Assembly (NCBI RefSeq): GCF_013201075.1
Contig: NZ_CP053708.1
Coordinates: 549,001-613,000, forward strand
Source: Lichenicola cladoniae
GTDB lineage: Bacteria; Pseudomonadota; Alphaproteobacteria; Acetobacterales; Acetobacteraceae
Reading direction: 5' to 3'
Length of the DNA stretch: 64,000 nt
The translations under genes were made by a program, and so were the position numbers. Positions within the stretch are counted from its first letter, which is position 1, and each line of letters begins with the position of its first letter. Below, piece after piece: positions 21,529 to 30,037 of this stretch. The notes beneath the pieces were generated by a model that was not told the origin of the DNA, made no database searches, and was given only the letters and a program-made list of their open reading frames with translations.

Positions 21529-21744
21529 ATGTCGATGACCCAGACCCAGGACGCAGCCTGCACCAAGTGCAAGTTCTTCGACGATCATAGTGCGAAGCCG
21601 CAGGCGGATGACGGTCTGTGCCGCTATAACCCGCCCGTGACGCAGCCCAGCGCCGAGGCTCACGGCCTTTGGCCGGTTGTCTCGTCCAATGACTGGTGCG
21701 GACATTTCAGGCTGGACACCTTGGCGGCAGGGAACGCGGACTAG
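21529..21744 (+). CDS. Small four-cysteine protein of unknown function
   Basis: 71-residue cytosolic protein with the pattern C-x2-C (CTKC), a later C in LCRYNPP and a final C in NDWCGHF: four cysteines that could bind zinc, iron or an Fe-S cluster. The motifs CKFF, CRYNPP and WCGHF look conserved rather than random. GGAGA precedes the ATG at suitable spacing. I do not recognise a named family. The upstream Fur-box-like site and divergent partner point to an iron-starvation role, which is inference only. Confidence 0.7.
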   Translation: MSMTQTQDAACTKCKFFDDHSAKPQADDGLCRYNPPVTQPSAEAHGLWPVVSSNDWCGHFRLDTLAAGNAD

Positions 21745-21861
21745 CCTGCGCAACGGGCCTGGCGTGCTCCGAGTTCGGGCCGGGATGTAGGCGTCCCAGG
21801 GACACGGTGACTCGCTCAGGCCGACCGCGGTTCGATTACTGGTCCAGGCTCGGGCGAGGCC

Positions 21862-23337
21862 TCAGCTTTCGCGCAGGCGGTGATGTGCCTGGTCGAGCCG
21901 CCGAAGTACCGGCAGCAGTGCCGCGCATGCGGCCACGATTGCCATCGCCAGCAGGAACAGCCTGAAGAACAACGCGTGGTAGATCGGCAGGCTGTCTGCA
22001 GGATCCAGGGCGCCGAGGCCCTTCGGGATCGCCGCCCAGTTCGCGATCATACCGCCCAGATAGAGCGCCACGCCGGCCGCCACCGAATAGGCACCCATCA
22101 TCAGCGCGCCGGTCCGCTTCGGCACGTAGCGCGCGACCATCGCGAAGCCGAGGCCATTGGTGAGCAGTTCGCCGAGCGACACCAGCCCGTAGCCTACCAC
22201 CATGGTCCAGGGCGAGACGATCGGATGGGCGGTGTCGCCGGAGGTCGCGAACCAGACCAGGCATCCGGCGCCGATCGCCAGGTAGCCGATCAGGAACTTC
22301 ACCGCGACGGGCAGGTCGCGTCCCGAGCGACCGAGCCGGCTGTAGCCGTACGCCAGCACCGGGCTGAGTATCATGACCCAGATCGGATTGAGCGCCTGGA
22401 ACTGGCCCGCCGACAGCGAGAACAAGGTCGTGCCGCCGATCCGGAAATGCGTGTCGACGTTGCGCAGCGCGAACAAGGTCAGCGACGTGGCTTGCTGCTG
22501 GTAGAAGATGAAGAACATCATCGCCTGCAGCGTCAGGATGTACATCGCCGCCAGGCCGGGTCGCTCGGCGCCGCTGGCACGCGCGAACAGGCCGCCGGCA
22601 AAAACCACCACGCCGGCAGCGGCGAGCCAGACGCAGGTGCGCGCCACGACGGGATGCTGCAGCACGATCGCCATGGCCAGCGACGCCAGCAAGACGCCGC
22701 CCAGGATCGCCATGCCGCGGCCTGGATGCAACGGTGCCTGGTCGGGGGCGCTGCCAATGCCGTCGAGCCGCCGCTTCAGCATCGAGTAGCCGGCAATGGC
22801 CGCGACCAGGCCGGCACAGCAGACCGCGAAGGCCGGATGCCACCCGAACCGGTCCTTGATCCAGGGGGTGAGGAGGATCGACACGGTCGAACCGATATTG
22901 ACCGACATGTAGTAGAGGGTGAACGCGGCATCGAGGCGGCTGTCGTCGCCGGCGAAGATGTTGCGCACCAGGTTGGCGGCGTTCGGCTTGAACAGGCCGG
23001 TGCCGATGACGATCGCACCCATCGCGACATAGAGCAGCACGGTGGTGTCGCTCGGCAGCGACATCAGCAGGTAGCCGGTCGCCAGCACTGCCGCCCCGAG
23101 GATCATGCAGCGTCGCGAACCCAGGATGGTGTCGCCGAGCCAGCCGCCGATCACCGGCGCACAATAGAGCAGCGCGGTGAAGGCGCCCCAGAGCAGGTTC
23201 GCCTGGGCGTCGCCAAGTCCCAGCCGCTGCACCATGAACAGCAGCAGCAGTGCCTGCATTCCGTAGAAGCCGAACCGCTCCCATAACTCGACGAGCAGGA
23301 CGACGGAGAAACGTTGGGCGTGCGTGGGTGTCGGCAT
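21862..23337 (-). CDS. POT-family proton-dependent oligopeptide transporter
   Basis: Inner-membrane di/tripeptide:proton symporter (PTR2/POT family), 491 residues with about 12-14 hydrophobic segments. The family motif ExxERF appears as ELWERFGFYGM near the N-terminus, and FKPNAANLVRN plus FTLYYMSVNIG match the second POT signature. The convergent small gene at 21529 ends 118 bases away. It may take up dipeptides produced by the nearby exported Dcp (18547). Confidence 0.93.
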   Translation of the reverse strand: MPTPTHAQRFSVVLLVELWERFGFYGMQALLLLFMVQRLGLGDAQANLLWGAFTALLYCAPVIGGWLGDTILGSRRCMILGAAVLATGYLLMSLPSDTTVLLYVAMGAIVIGTGLFKPNAANLVRNIFAGDDSRLDAAFTLYYMSVNIGSTVSILLTPWIKDRFGWHPAFAVCCAGLVAAIAGYSMLKRRLDGIGSAPDQAPLHPGRGMAILGGVLLASLAMAIVLQHPVVARTCVWLAAAGVVVFAGGLFARASGAERPGLAAMYILTLQAMMFFIFYQQQATSLTLFALRNVDTHFRIGGTTLFSLSAGQFQALNPIWVMILSPVLAYGYSRLGRSGRDLPVAVKFLIGYLAIGAGCLVWFATSGDTAHPIVSPWTMVVGYGLVSLGELLTNGLGFAMVARYVPKRTGALMMGAYSVAAGVALYLGGMIANWAAIPKGLGALDPADSLPIYHALFFRLFLLAMAIVAACAALLPVLRRLDQAHHRLRES

Positions 23338-23500
23338 GGGATGTTCGTCTAGCGCCAGCGGACCGTGTCGTCGATGCCGCGCGGCCGGCTATACCGGCTG
23401 ATGCGGAACGCCCGGCATGGACCTTGGCACCCGGTCTGGTAGAGACATCTCGCGACCCTGGCCCCGGGCGCCGCCACAGGAACGGGAGGCCGACCTACCG

Positions 23501-23947
23501 ATGCGTTCGTGTCCGGCTTCTTCTCCGCAAGGAACGCTCGCGACCGCGAGCAGTGCACGCTTCAGGGCGACGCTGCATACGGTACTGGTCCTGCTGACCG
23601 GGTTGACGCTGTTCGGCCATCTGATGCTCGCCACCCTGGTACCGCCGGTCCGGCAGACTGCGACAGCGATGGATCGGGTCGCCGAGGTGTCGGTGCTCTG
23701 CCAGGCCGGAAACCCCGGCACGCCGCATCGTCACCCGCCGGGCCATCGCCGGTCCGACGGACATCCCGGCATCTGCAAATCCGCCGACGCCCTCGCGATC
23801 GCCGTCATGATCCTGCCGGGCCAGGCGGCCATCCCTGTCTTCACGCTGCTCGCCGGCGCCGGCTTCGCCCTGCGTCCGCCACTGCGCGGCCCCCCGCGCC
23901 CACCCGCCTTCGATGACCAGCCACGTGGGCCACCCGCCTCCGCCTGA
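23501..23947 (+). CDS. DUF2946-like small membrane protein
   Basis: 148-residue protein with one N-terminal hydrophobic segment (TVLVLLTGLTLFGHLMLA), a His-rich central stretch (PHRHPPGHRRSDGHPG followed by Cys) and a Pro/Arg-rich tail ending PRGPPASA. This layout is that of DUF2946-type proteins that commonly precede TonB-dependent receptors. ATG 23501 has GGAGG about 12 bases upstream; the frame is open further upstream. It lies 63 bases before the receptor gene, probably in one operon. Metal (copper?) binding by the His cluster is inferred. Confidence 0.6.
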   Translation: MRSCPASSPQGTLATASSARFRATLHTVLVLLTGLTLFGHLMLATLVPPVRQTATAMDRVAEVSVLCQAGNPGTPHRHPPGHRRSDGHPGICKSADALAIAVMILPGQAAIPVFTLLAGAGFALRPPLRGPPRPPAFDDQPRGPPASA

Positions 23948-24010
23948 CGACGATCGGCCCGGCTTCCTGCCGGCATGGCCTCGCTCCTCATCAGCCGGAC
24001 ACCACCCACC

Positions 24011-26278
24011 ATGAGTTCTCCTTCCCGTGCCTATGCCGCGCGCCGCCGGCACTTGCTGCTGGCCCTGCTCGTGCCCGTTCCCGCCTGCTTCCCGCCGGGC
24101 CCCGCGATGGCGCAGGAGGCGCCGGAACGGATCACCGTCACCGGCATCTCGAAGGCGCCTGCACCGGTGAGGCCGGCCGGGCAGACCGTCTACAGCACCT
24201 CGCGCGCGACCTACGCGAACACGCCCGCCCTCAGTGTCGCGGACATGCTGGTCACGGTGCCGGGCGTCTCGGCCGTGACCGGCAACGGCCCGCGCGATGT
24301 CGCGATCTCGATCCGCGGTTCGGATGACCGGCAGACCTACGGGCTGCGCAACATCCAGGTCCTGGAAGACGGCTTCCCGATGACCCAGCCGGACGGCCTC
24401 GCCCGCGCGGACCTGATCGACCCGCATGCCTATGCCGGCGCGGACGTGGTCCAGGGGCCGGCCTCGACCGTGTATGGAAACTACGCGGTCGACGGCGCCA
24501 TCCTGTTCCACACCCGCGACGGCGCGGACCTGCAGGGAGTCGAGCTCGGGTCGGACTTCGGCAGCTACGGCCTGTCCAACCAGTACATCACCGCGGGCGT
24601 GGCCGGACGCGGCTACGATCTGATGGTGTTCGGCAGCGACGTGCGCGGCGACGGCTTCATTGCCAACAGCCGCTACGATACCTCGACCGAGAACGTGAAG
24701 CTGCGCATCGATCTCGGGCCGCGTGACAGGCTCGTGTTCAAGGTGGTGAACAACGTCACCGACACGCGCCTGCCGGTGCGGCTGTCCCTCGACCAGTATG
24801 GCCGGAACCCGTACCAGAAGGGCTGTTCCAACCTCGGGCAAGCCGGTTGCGGCAGTGTCTCGCTCTATCGCAACGGTGCGTATGGCCCGGTACAGGCAGT
24901 CAGCCCGCAGGCGGCCGGGCTGGGGCGTTTCGACCGCCGCACGATCGTGGGCCTGCGCTGGGAGCACGATCTCGACAGGAGCACCGTCTGGCGGACGCAG
25001 TTCACCTACGACGAACGCGACATCGACCAGCCGACCTCGTCCACCAGCTATGTCGGCCCCTACGATTCCTACGATGTCAGCAGCGACGTGACCCGGAACG
25101 GCCAGATGTTCGGTTTGCCGGTGACATCGTTCGCAGGCGTGAACTGGAACTATCTGGATTACGGATCGCAGGTCTATAACCTGACCCCGCTCGGCGGGGC
25201 CACTCTCGGCAGCCTGTCGCAGACCGCCTATGGACATCAGTGGAATGGCGGCGCCCGGTTCCAGGAAGAAATCCGCTTCGCGCCGCACTGGAAAGGCGTG
25301 GTCGGACTCGGTGGCGAATATTCCGATCTGGGCGCGACCGAGACGATCTTTTCCGACACGGCGACCGGTTCGTCGCGACGGTTCATCACCGGCAACCGGT
25401 TCTATTTCAACCTGGCTCCGGAAGGCGCGCTGATCTACACGCCCTCTTCGGACTGGACCCTGCACGGCCGCGTCGGGACCGGCTACGGAACGCCGCAGAC
25501 GAGCAACCTGTTCGTGACGCCACAAGGGCTGTTCGGAAACAACACCAAGCTGAACTCGCAGAGCAATGTCGGTGTCGATCTCGGAGCGGAATGGCACCCG
25601 TCGGCTGACCTGACGCTCCAGGCGACCGGCTTCTACGAGTTTTTCCGGAACGAGCTCGTCAGCCAGACCGCCGGCGTCAACCTGCAGAGCTATACCTTCA
25701 ACGCACCGGCCTCGGAGCATCGCGGCGTCGAACTCGGCGCCGACTGGACGCCGCTGCCACGCTTCGTGCCGGGCGCGCGGTTGCTGCTGACCTATACCTA
25801 CGACAACCAGATCTACACCAACTACACCGAGGCGCTTGCCAACAGCACCACCTCGCGCAGCTTCAGCCGGAACGGCAACGCGATCCCGGGCGTCGTGCCG
25901 AACGTGCTGGACGTGCGCCTTGTCTATGACCGGGCGTCGGGCGGTTTCGAAGGCGTCGGGGGATTTCTCGAATTCAGCTTCCGGGACGGTTTCTGGCTCG
26001 ACAATGCGAACCTGCTCAAGGCGCCGGGCGTCGGACTGTTCAACCTCGACCTGCATTACGATCCGCCCAGGCGCATGAAGCTGCTGCACCGGTTCCATAT
26101 TTTCTTCGAGATCCAGAATCTCGCTGACCGGACCTATGTCGCCTCGGCGTCGAACCTGTCGGACTCGCTGACGAGCGCCGGGGTCCAGGCCGGAGCGTCG
26201 GTCATCGCCGCCAAGACCGGTTCGATCTATGCGGGCGCGCCTCGCTCCTTTTTCGGCGGCGTGCGGGTGAAGTTCTGA
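24011..26278 (+). CDS. TonB-dependent outer-membrane receptor
   Basis: Outer-membrane active transporter of about 755 residues. It has a signal peptide ending near AMAQEA, a TonB box-like ERITVTGI, a plug domain (VADMLVTVPGVSAV through IRGSDDRQTYGLRN), VVQGPASTVYGNYAVDGAI, and a beta-barrel ending in GGVRVKF with the usual terminal Phe. ATG 24011 starts the signal peptide cleanly; ATG 23975 in the same frame is an alternative. Its stop overlaps the PepSY gene (TGATG). Substrate is unknown; flanking genes suggest a metal complex. Confidence 0.9.
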   Translation: MSSPSRAYAARRRHLLLALLVPVPACFPPGPAMAQEAPERITVTGISKAPAPVRPAGQTVYSTSRATYANTPALSVADMLVTVPGVSAVTGNGPRDVAISIRGSDDRQTYGLRNIQVLEDGFPMTQPDGLARADLIDPHAYAGADVVQGPASTVYGNYAVDGAILFHTRDGADLQGVELGSDFGSYGLSNQYITAGVAGRGYDLMVFGSDVRGDGFIANSRYDTSTENVKLRIDLGPRDRLVFKVVNNVTDTRLPVRLSLDQYGRNPYQKGCSNLGQAGCGSVSLYRNGAYGPVQAVSPQAAGLGRFDRRTIVGLRWEHDLDRSTVWRTQFTYDERDIDQPTSSTSYVGPYDSYDVSSDVTRNGQMFGLPVTSFAGVNWNYLDYGSQVYNLTPLGGATLGSLSQTAYGHQWNGGARFQEEIRFAPHWKGVVGLGGEYSDLGATETIFSDTATGSSRRFITGNRFYFNLAPEGALIYTPSSDWTLHGRVGTGYGTPQTSNLFVTPQGLFGNNTKLNSQSNVGVDLGAEWHPSADLTLQATGFYEFFRNELVSQTAGVNLQSYTFNAPASEHRGVELGADWTPLPRFVPGARLLLTYTYDNQIYTNYTEALANSTTSRSFSRNGNAIPGVVPNVLDVRLVYDRASGGFEGVGGFLEFSFRDGFWLDNANLLKAPGVGLFNLDLHYDPPRRMKLLHRFHIFFEIQNLADRTYVASASNLSDSLTSAGVQAGASVIAAKTGSIYAGAPRSFFGGVRVKF

Positions 26279-27744
26279 TGGCACGGTCCAGCTCGGCGCG
26301 GCCGGAGATGAAGCGGGGCTGGCCCGGCTACCGCACGATCTGGCGCTGGCATTTCTATGCCGGCGTGTTCTGCATCCCGTTCGTGCTGCTGCTGTCGCTG
26401 ACCGGGATGATCTATCTGTTCAAGCCGCAGATCGACGACCTGATCGACTGGCGCTACGAGCACCTGGCCGTTGCGGCACATGTCGCCGGACCCACCGCCG
26501 AAACCCGGGTAGCCCTTGCCGCCGTGCCCGGCAGTACGCTGCTGGCCTACGAACTGCCGCGAACCACGCACAGTGCCGCACGGGTGATCGTGCTCCGGCA
26601 TGGCGAGGCGATCCGCGTCTATGTCGATCCCGCCCGCCTCGCCGTGCTGAAGACGGTTCCGGAGGAGTGGCGCTTCGAGCGGATCGTGTTCAACCTGCAT
26701 GGCCAGTTGCTGCTGGGCAATGCGGGCTCGCTGATGGTGGAGCTGGTGGCCTCCTGGACCATCGTCATGCTCCTGACCGGCCTGTGCCTATGGTGGCCGA
26801 GGCCTTCGGCCGGGAGGTCCGGCGCGGCCGGGTTGCTCTATCCACGGCTCCGCTCCAGTGGCCGGGTCTTCTGGCGCGACCTGCATGGTGTCAGCGCGCT
26901 CTGGGCCTCGATGTTCACGCTGTTCCTGCTGATCTCCGGGCTGCCCTGGGCGTACGGCTGGGGCAACTACCTCCGGGTCATCCGCTCGATCTCGAGCGTC
27001 TCGTCGGGCTCGCCGGCGGGGTCGGCGGACTGGCAGGTCGGCCATGTGCCGGCGCGCGACCAGATCGCCGTCGCTTCGCCGCCAGCGGCGGGATCGATGC
27101 CCGACATGCCGGAGATGGGCGGCATGGCCGCACCTGCGGTCCCGGCGGCCGTCTTGCCTGCGAAGGCACTGGACCGGATTGTCGCGACCCTGCGGCCGCT
27201 CGATCTGGCCTATCCGGTCCTGGTGACCCCGCCCGGGCCGCGATCATCCATCTGGACGGCCCGGTCGGACGCGGAAAATCGTCTGCGTCGGACGACGATC
27301 ACGCTCTCCGCCGACGGCCGCATTCTCCGGCGGGCCGATTTCGGCCAGAAGCCTTTGCTCGACCGCATCATCGGCATCGGCGTGACCGCGCATGAGGGAC
27401 GGTTGTTCGGCTGGGCGAACGTCGTGCTCAACGCGTTCACCGCACTCTCGATGATACTGGTCAGCGTCACCGCCATGACGATGTGGCTCGGGCGCCGGCC
27501 GCGCCGGTCGCTTGGAGCCCCGGTGATCCTGGCGCCCCGGCTGCTGACCGGGGCCTTCCTGCTCCTGGTTCTGGCACTCGCGCTGGCGCTTCCGTTGTTC
27601 GGTCTTTCGGTTGTGCTGGTCGCGCTCGTCGAGCGGTTGCTGCTGCGGCGCACGAGACGGCTCGGACCATGGCTTGGCTTGGACGGTAGCGGGAAGGAAG
27701 CGATCATAGGATTACGGGAACCAAGCCGTCCAAGCGCCGACTGA
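26278..27744 (+). CDS. PepSY-associated transmembrane protein
   Basis: Inner-membrane protein of 488 residues of the PepSY_TM type that often accompanies TonB-dependent siderophore or metal receptors and may act as a reductase. The N-terminus (RTIWRWHFYAGVFCIPFVLLLSLTGMIYLF) is the signature first helix; LWASMFTLFLLISGLPWAYGWG and further C-terminal helices follow. A periplasmic loop near residue 275 contains the Met-rich MPDMPEMGGM, suggestive of copper binding. Its start codon overlaps the receptor stop, so it is co-translated. Confidence 0.87.
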   Translation: MARSSSARPEMKRGWPGYRTIWRWHFYAGVFCIPFVLLLSLTGMIYLFKPQIDDLIDWRYEHLAVAAHVAGPTAETRVALAAVPGSTLLAYELPRTTHSAARVIVLRHGEAIRVYVDPARLAVLKTVPEEWRFERIVFNLHGQLLLGNAGSLMVELVASWTIVMLLTGLCLWWPRPSAGRSGAAGLLYPRLRSSGRVFWRDLHGVSALWASMFTLFLLISGLPWAYGWGNYLRVIRSISSVSSGSPAGSADWQVGHVPARDQIAVASPPAAGSMPDMPEMGGMAAPAVPAAVLPAKALDRIVATLRPLDLAYPVLVTPPGPRSSIWTARSDAENRLRRTTITLSADGRILRRADFGQKPLLDRIIGIGVTAHEGRLFGWANVVLNAFTALSMILVSVTAMTMWLGRRPRRSLGAPVILAPRLLTGAFLLLVLALALALPLFGLSVVLVALVERLLLRRTRRLGPWLGLDGSGKEAIIGLREPSRPSAD

Positions 27745-28184
27745 CCTGCGATACGCTCGACCGTTCCGTTCCCGTCTTCGCCGACGGTACGATCATCCGG
27801 ACCTCGATCACGCGGCGCGGATCGTGGACCGGCTGGCCGTCCAGGGTGCGGAGTCAAGCTTAGCGAGCGGCATTAGGCCATGTTCATGGATGTCACCCGT
27901 CCGTTGAACTATCTCAACGAGACGTAAAACGTATCTTGAAAAGCATCATCAAAGCGAGCGATGGAGCGGTAATAGGTTCGACTAGATGTTAAAGATCTTT
28001 GTTTCTCAAAACGAAGATTCATTCGAGATCGCTATACAGTCTTCTTTGACCGTATTCATTAATACTACCGAAATCCTCAAAGTCACTTTATCGTGCTATA
28101 ATGTGTGCGATATCGTAGCTTGAAGAAGTCTTTATTTACTATTTATTTCAGAGAGTAGATTTGAAAGGGGGCTGATACGATGCC
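27745..28184. other. AT-rich intergenic region
   Basis: About 440 bases whose second half (27890-28180) is markedly richer in A and T than the rest of the window. No coding frame with a recognisable product was found. It carries the candidate promoter of the following diguanylate cyclase. The composition shift suggests acquired DNA. Confidence 0.6.
28094..28102 (+). promoter_or_regulatory. Extended -10 promoter element for the diguanylate cyclase gene
   Basis: TGCTATAAT combines a TG extension with a perfect TATAAT hexamer (28097-28102), about 80 bases before the cyclase ATG. No good -35 hexamer is seen at the expected distance, as is common for extended -10 promoters. Confidence 0.45.
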
Positions 28185-28973
28185 ATGCTTGACAGGTTTC
28201 TAAGCATCCTCCCAAGAATTAGACTAAGAGACGAACATGAACTTGCCGTCTACGTTTTTCGTACGACGGCTCTATGTGTCGCTGCCGCACTCGCATTCGA
28301 CGTCGTCAACCAGTTGGTGTTCTTTCAAAGTCGATGGATTGCGATTCGATCATGGCTTATGACGATCGTCATCGTCATTGCGATTGCGGCGCCGGTTTCC
28401 CGAACGATTGGCAAAGCACAGGTTGCGCTCTATCGGGCAAGTATCACCGATGCACTGACCGGGCTGCTTAACAGAGGCGCTCTACTGGATGGAGTGAATG
28501 GGTCTGCGATGTTTGTCGGGCTGGGTATTGTCGACGTTGACCACTTCAAGGACGTCAACGACAAGTATGGTCATTGGTTTGGCGATCAGGTTCTTCGTCT
28601 AGTAGCTGATTCGATGATGCAGTCGCTGGGCGAATTCGGGCGGGTCGGACGGCTTGGAGGCGAGGAGTTTGCTCTGCTGGCGTTCAATGAGGATGGATCT
28701 ATTCTTCTCCGTGAGTTCGAACGCTTCCGAATAAGAATTGCAGAAACTCCCATCCTGAATGATAAAATCTCAGTCTCAGTTACAATTTCAGCTGGAATAG
28801 CCATGCAGGGTCGCAATCAAACGTTCGAGCAATTGTTCGCCCGCGCTGACCGGGCTCTCTACGCGGCCAAGGCCTCAGGTCGGAACAAGGTCGTGTTTGC
28901 TGACGAGCTCGATCCGGTCGTAAACGCATCCGAACAAAAATCCAGCAGGCGGCAGTCGAGACAGTCTTCTTGA
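28185..28973 (+). CDS. Membrane-anchored diguanylate cyclase (GGDEF)
   Basis: Synthesises the second messenger c-di-GMP from GTP. 262 residues: two N-terminal hydrophobic segments (about 25-45 and 58-75) anchor a GGDEF domain with DALTGLLNRGAL, DVDHFKDVND and the active-site signature GGEEF (158-162). The inhibitory RxxD site normally five residues before GGEEF is absent (GEFG occupies those positions), so product feedback inhibition is not expected. There is no separate sensory domain. Codon use is AT-richer than that of its neighbours, in line with acquisition. Confidence 0.88.
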   Translation: MLDRFLSILPRIRLRDEHELAVYVFRTTALCVAAALAFDVVNQLVFFQSRWIAIRSWLMTIVIVIAIAAPVSRTIGKAQVALYRASITDALTGLLNRGALLDGVNGSAMFVGLGIVDVDHFKDVNDKYGHWFGDQVLRLVADSMMQSLGEFGRVGRLGGEEFALLAFNEDGSILLREFERFRIRIAETPILNDKISVSVTISAGIAMQGRNQTFEQLFARADRALYAAKASGRNKVVFADELDPVVNASEQKSSRRQSRQSS

Positions 28974-29410
28974 GTGCCAGACCGGCTGCGACTGCAGATA
29001 TTCCGCAGATCGCGGTTGGGTCGCCAAGGTAGCTGCGCAAGAGGCCATGACCGACGAGGTCGAGGCATCCTCTGACAACGCTACGGCAGCATGATCTTCG
29101 TAATCGCCCAGTCGTCGTGTCGTTACAGCTTCCGTAGCCAGGATTGTAGCACCGGGTGGTGGACATTCCGAAACCCGAAAGACCGACCTCAAGCAATAAG
29201 AGCCTTAACCCAGCCGGAAGGCATGCTCCCCGCTCCCGGCCCGTCGCCCTACGGACGCAGAAGCAATATCGTGTCGCGGTTACAGCACTCGCCTGCTGAC
29301 CGGTATCGTTCAAAGGGCCCGAGAACGCCTTTGGTGCTTAATCGCAAGAAACGTACAAATGAACCGGCTATGCTATCATTACGATAGAAACCGCCAACGT
29401 AAATTCTCCA
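28974..29410. other. Gene-poor accessory stretch
   Basis: No supportable gene. A minus-strand frame around 28980-29080 reads like part of a small membrane protein (GHGLLRSYLGDPTAICG, then ISAVAAGLALKKT) but lacks a proper start or family match. It may be a remnant. A CTATC/GATAG inverted repeat lies near 29370. Confidence 0.4.
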
Positions 29411-29935
29411 AGTTTTGCTCATCAAAGCAGAGTAGGGACTACCCACAGGATGCCGGTTGCGCAACGACATGCAGCGCCAGCTTCTACCCGCGTTGGCCAC
29501 ATCCTCGGAAAGGCCGATACGCTTGTAGGGGATGAGCTTCAGCAGCGTCTTGCCGGCCTCTTCATTGATTTCCCTGGTGTTGATAGAGGTGCGGATCGTC
29601 CCGTTTCGTGAACCGACGAATTGCTGAGCGTATAGTCACAAATTGTCCGGTCAGCTTGGCGTCGATCACTCGCTTCCAGTCGGCCAGGCTCATCTAGGCG
29701 GAGGGTGCGTCCTTCTGCATGCGCAAATTCGCGAGCACGATATCGACGGTACCTCATCGCTCGATGGTGGCCGCGAACAGCGCCTTGACTGCATCCTCGC
29801 CCGAAACGTCGGCGTGCAGGGCGGTTGCCCGTCGCCCGAGTTCTCGACCTCGGTCCCGAGCGCCCCGGCTCCGGTGACGATCGCGATCTGGTCGTCGAGG
29901 CGGCAATCCATCGATGGTCTCCCGAGGCCGGTCGG
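29411..29935 (-). pseudogene. Decayed short-chain dehydrogenase (glucose 1-dehydrogenase type)
   Basis: Minus-strand relic of an SDR gene read in pieces: [14 protein letters not shown], shift, [19 protein letters not shown] then FAATIER with a stop, GTVDIVLAN and MQKDAPSA with a stop, MSLADWKRVIDAKLTGQFV, then a jump to EEAGKTLLKLIPYKRIGLS and EDVAN. These match in order the SDR cofactor, NAG, helix and C-terminal segments. The catalytic Ser/Tyr/Lys region is missing, so an internal deletion of roughly 100 codons is implied along with stops and frameshifts. It is non-functional. The 3' boundary is approximate. Confidence 0.75.
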
Positions 29936-30037
29936 CTTGCGACGACTGGGCGTCCCGGACGCGGCGATCGCGCTGTGGTTTGCCCATCGCCCCCATGCGT
30001 CCCATGTGAGAACGACTTCGGGAAACAGGAGACATCC

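Noticed and set aside
23495-26284. 929-residue minus-strand ORF opposite the TonB receptor
   Set aside because: Shadow frame; the plus-strand receptor has signal peptide, plug and terminal Phe.
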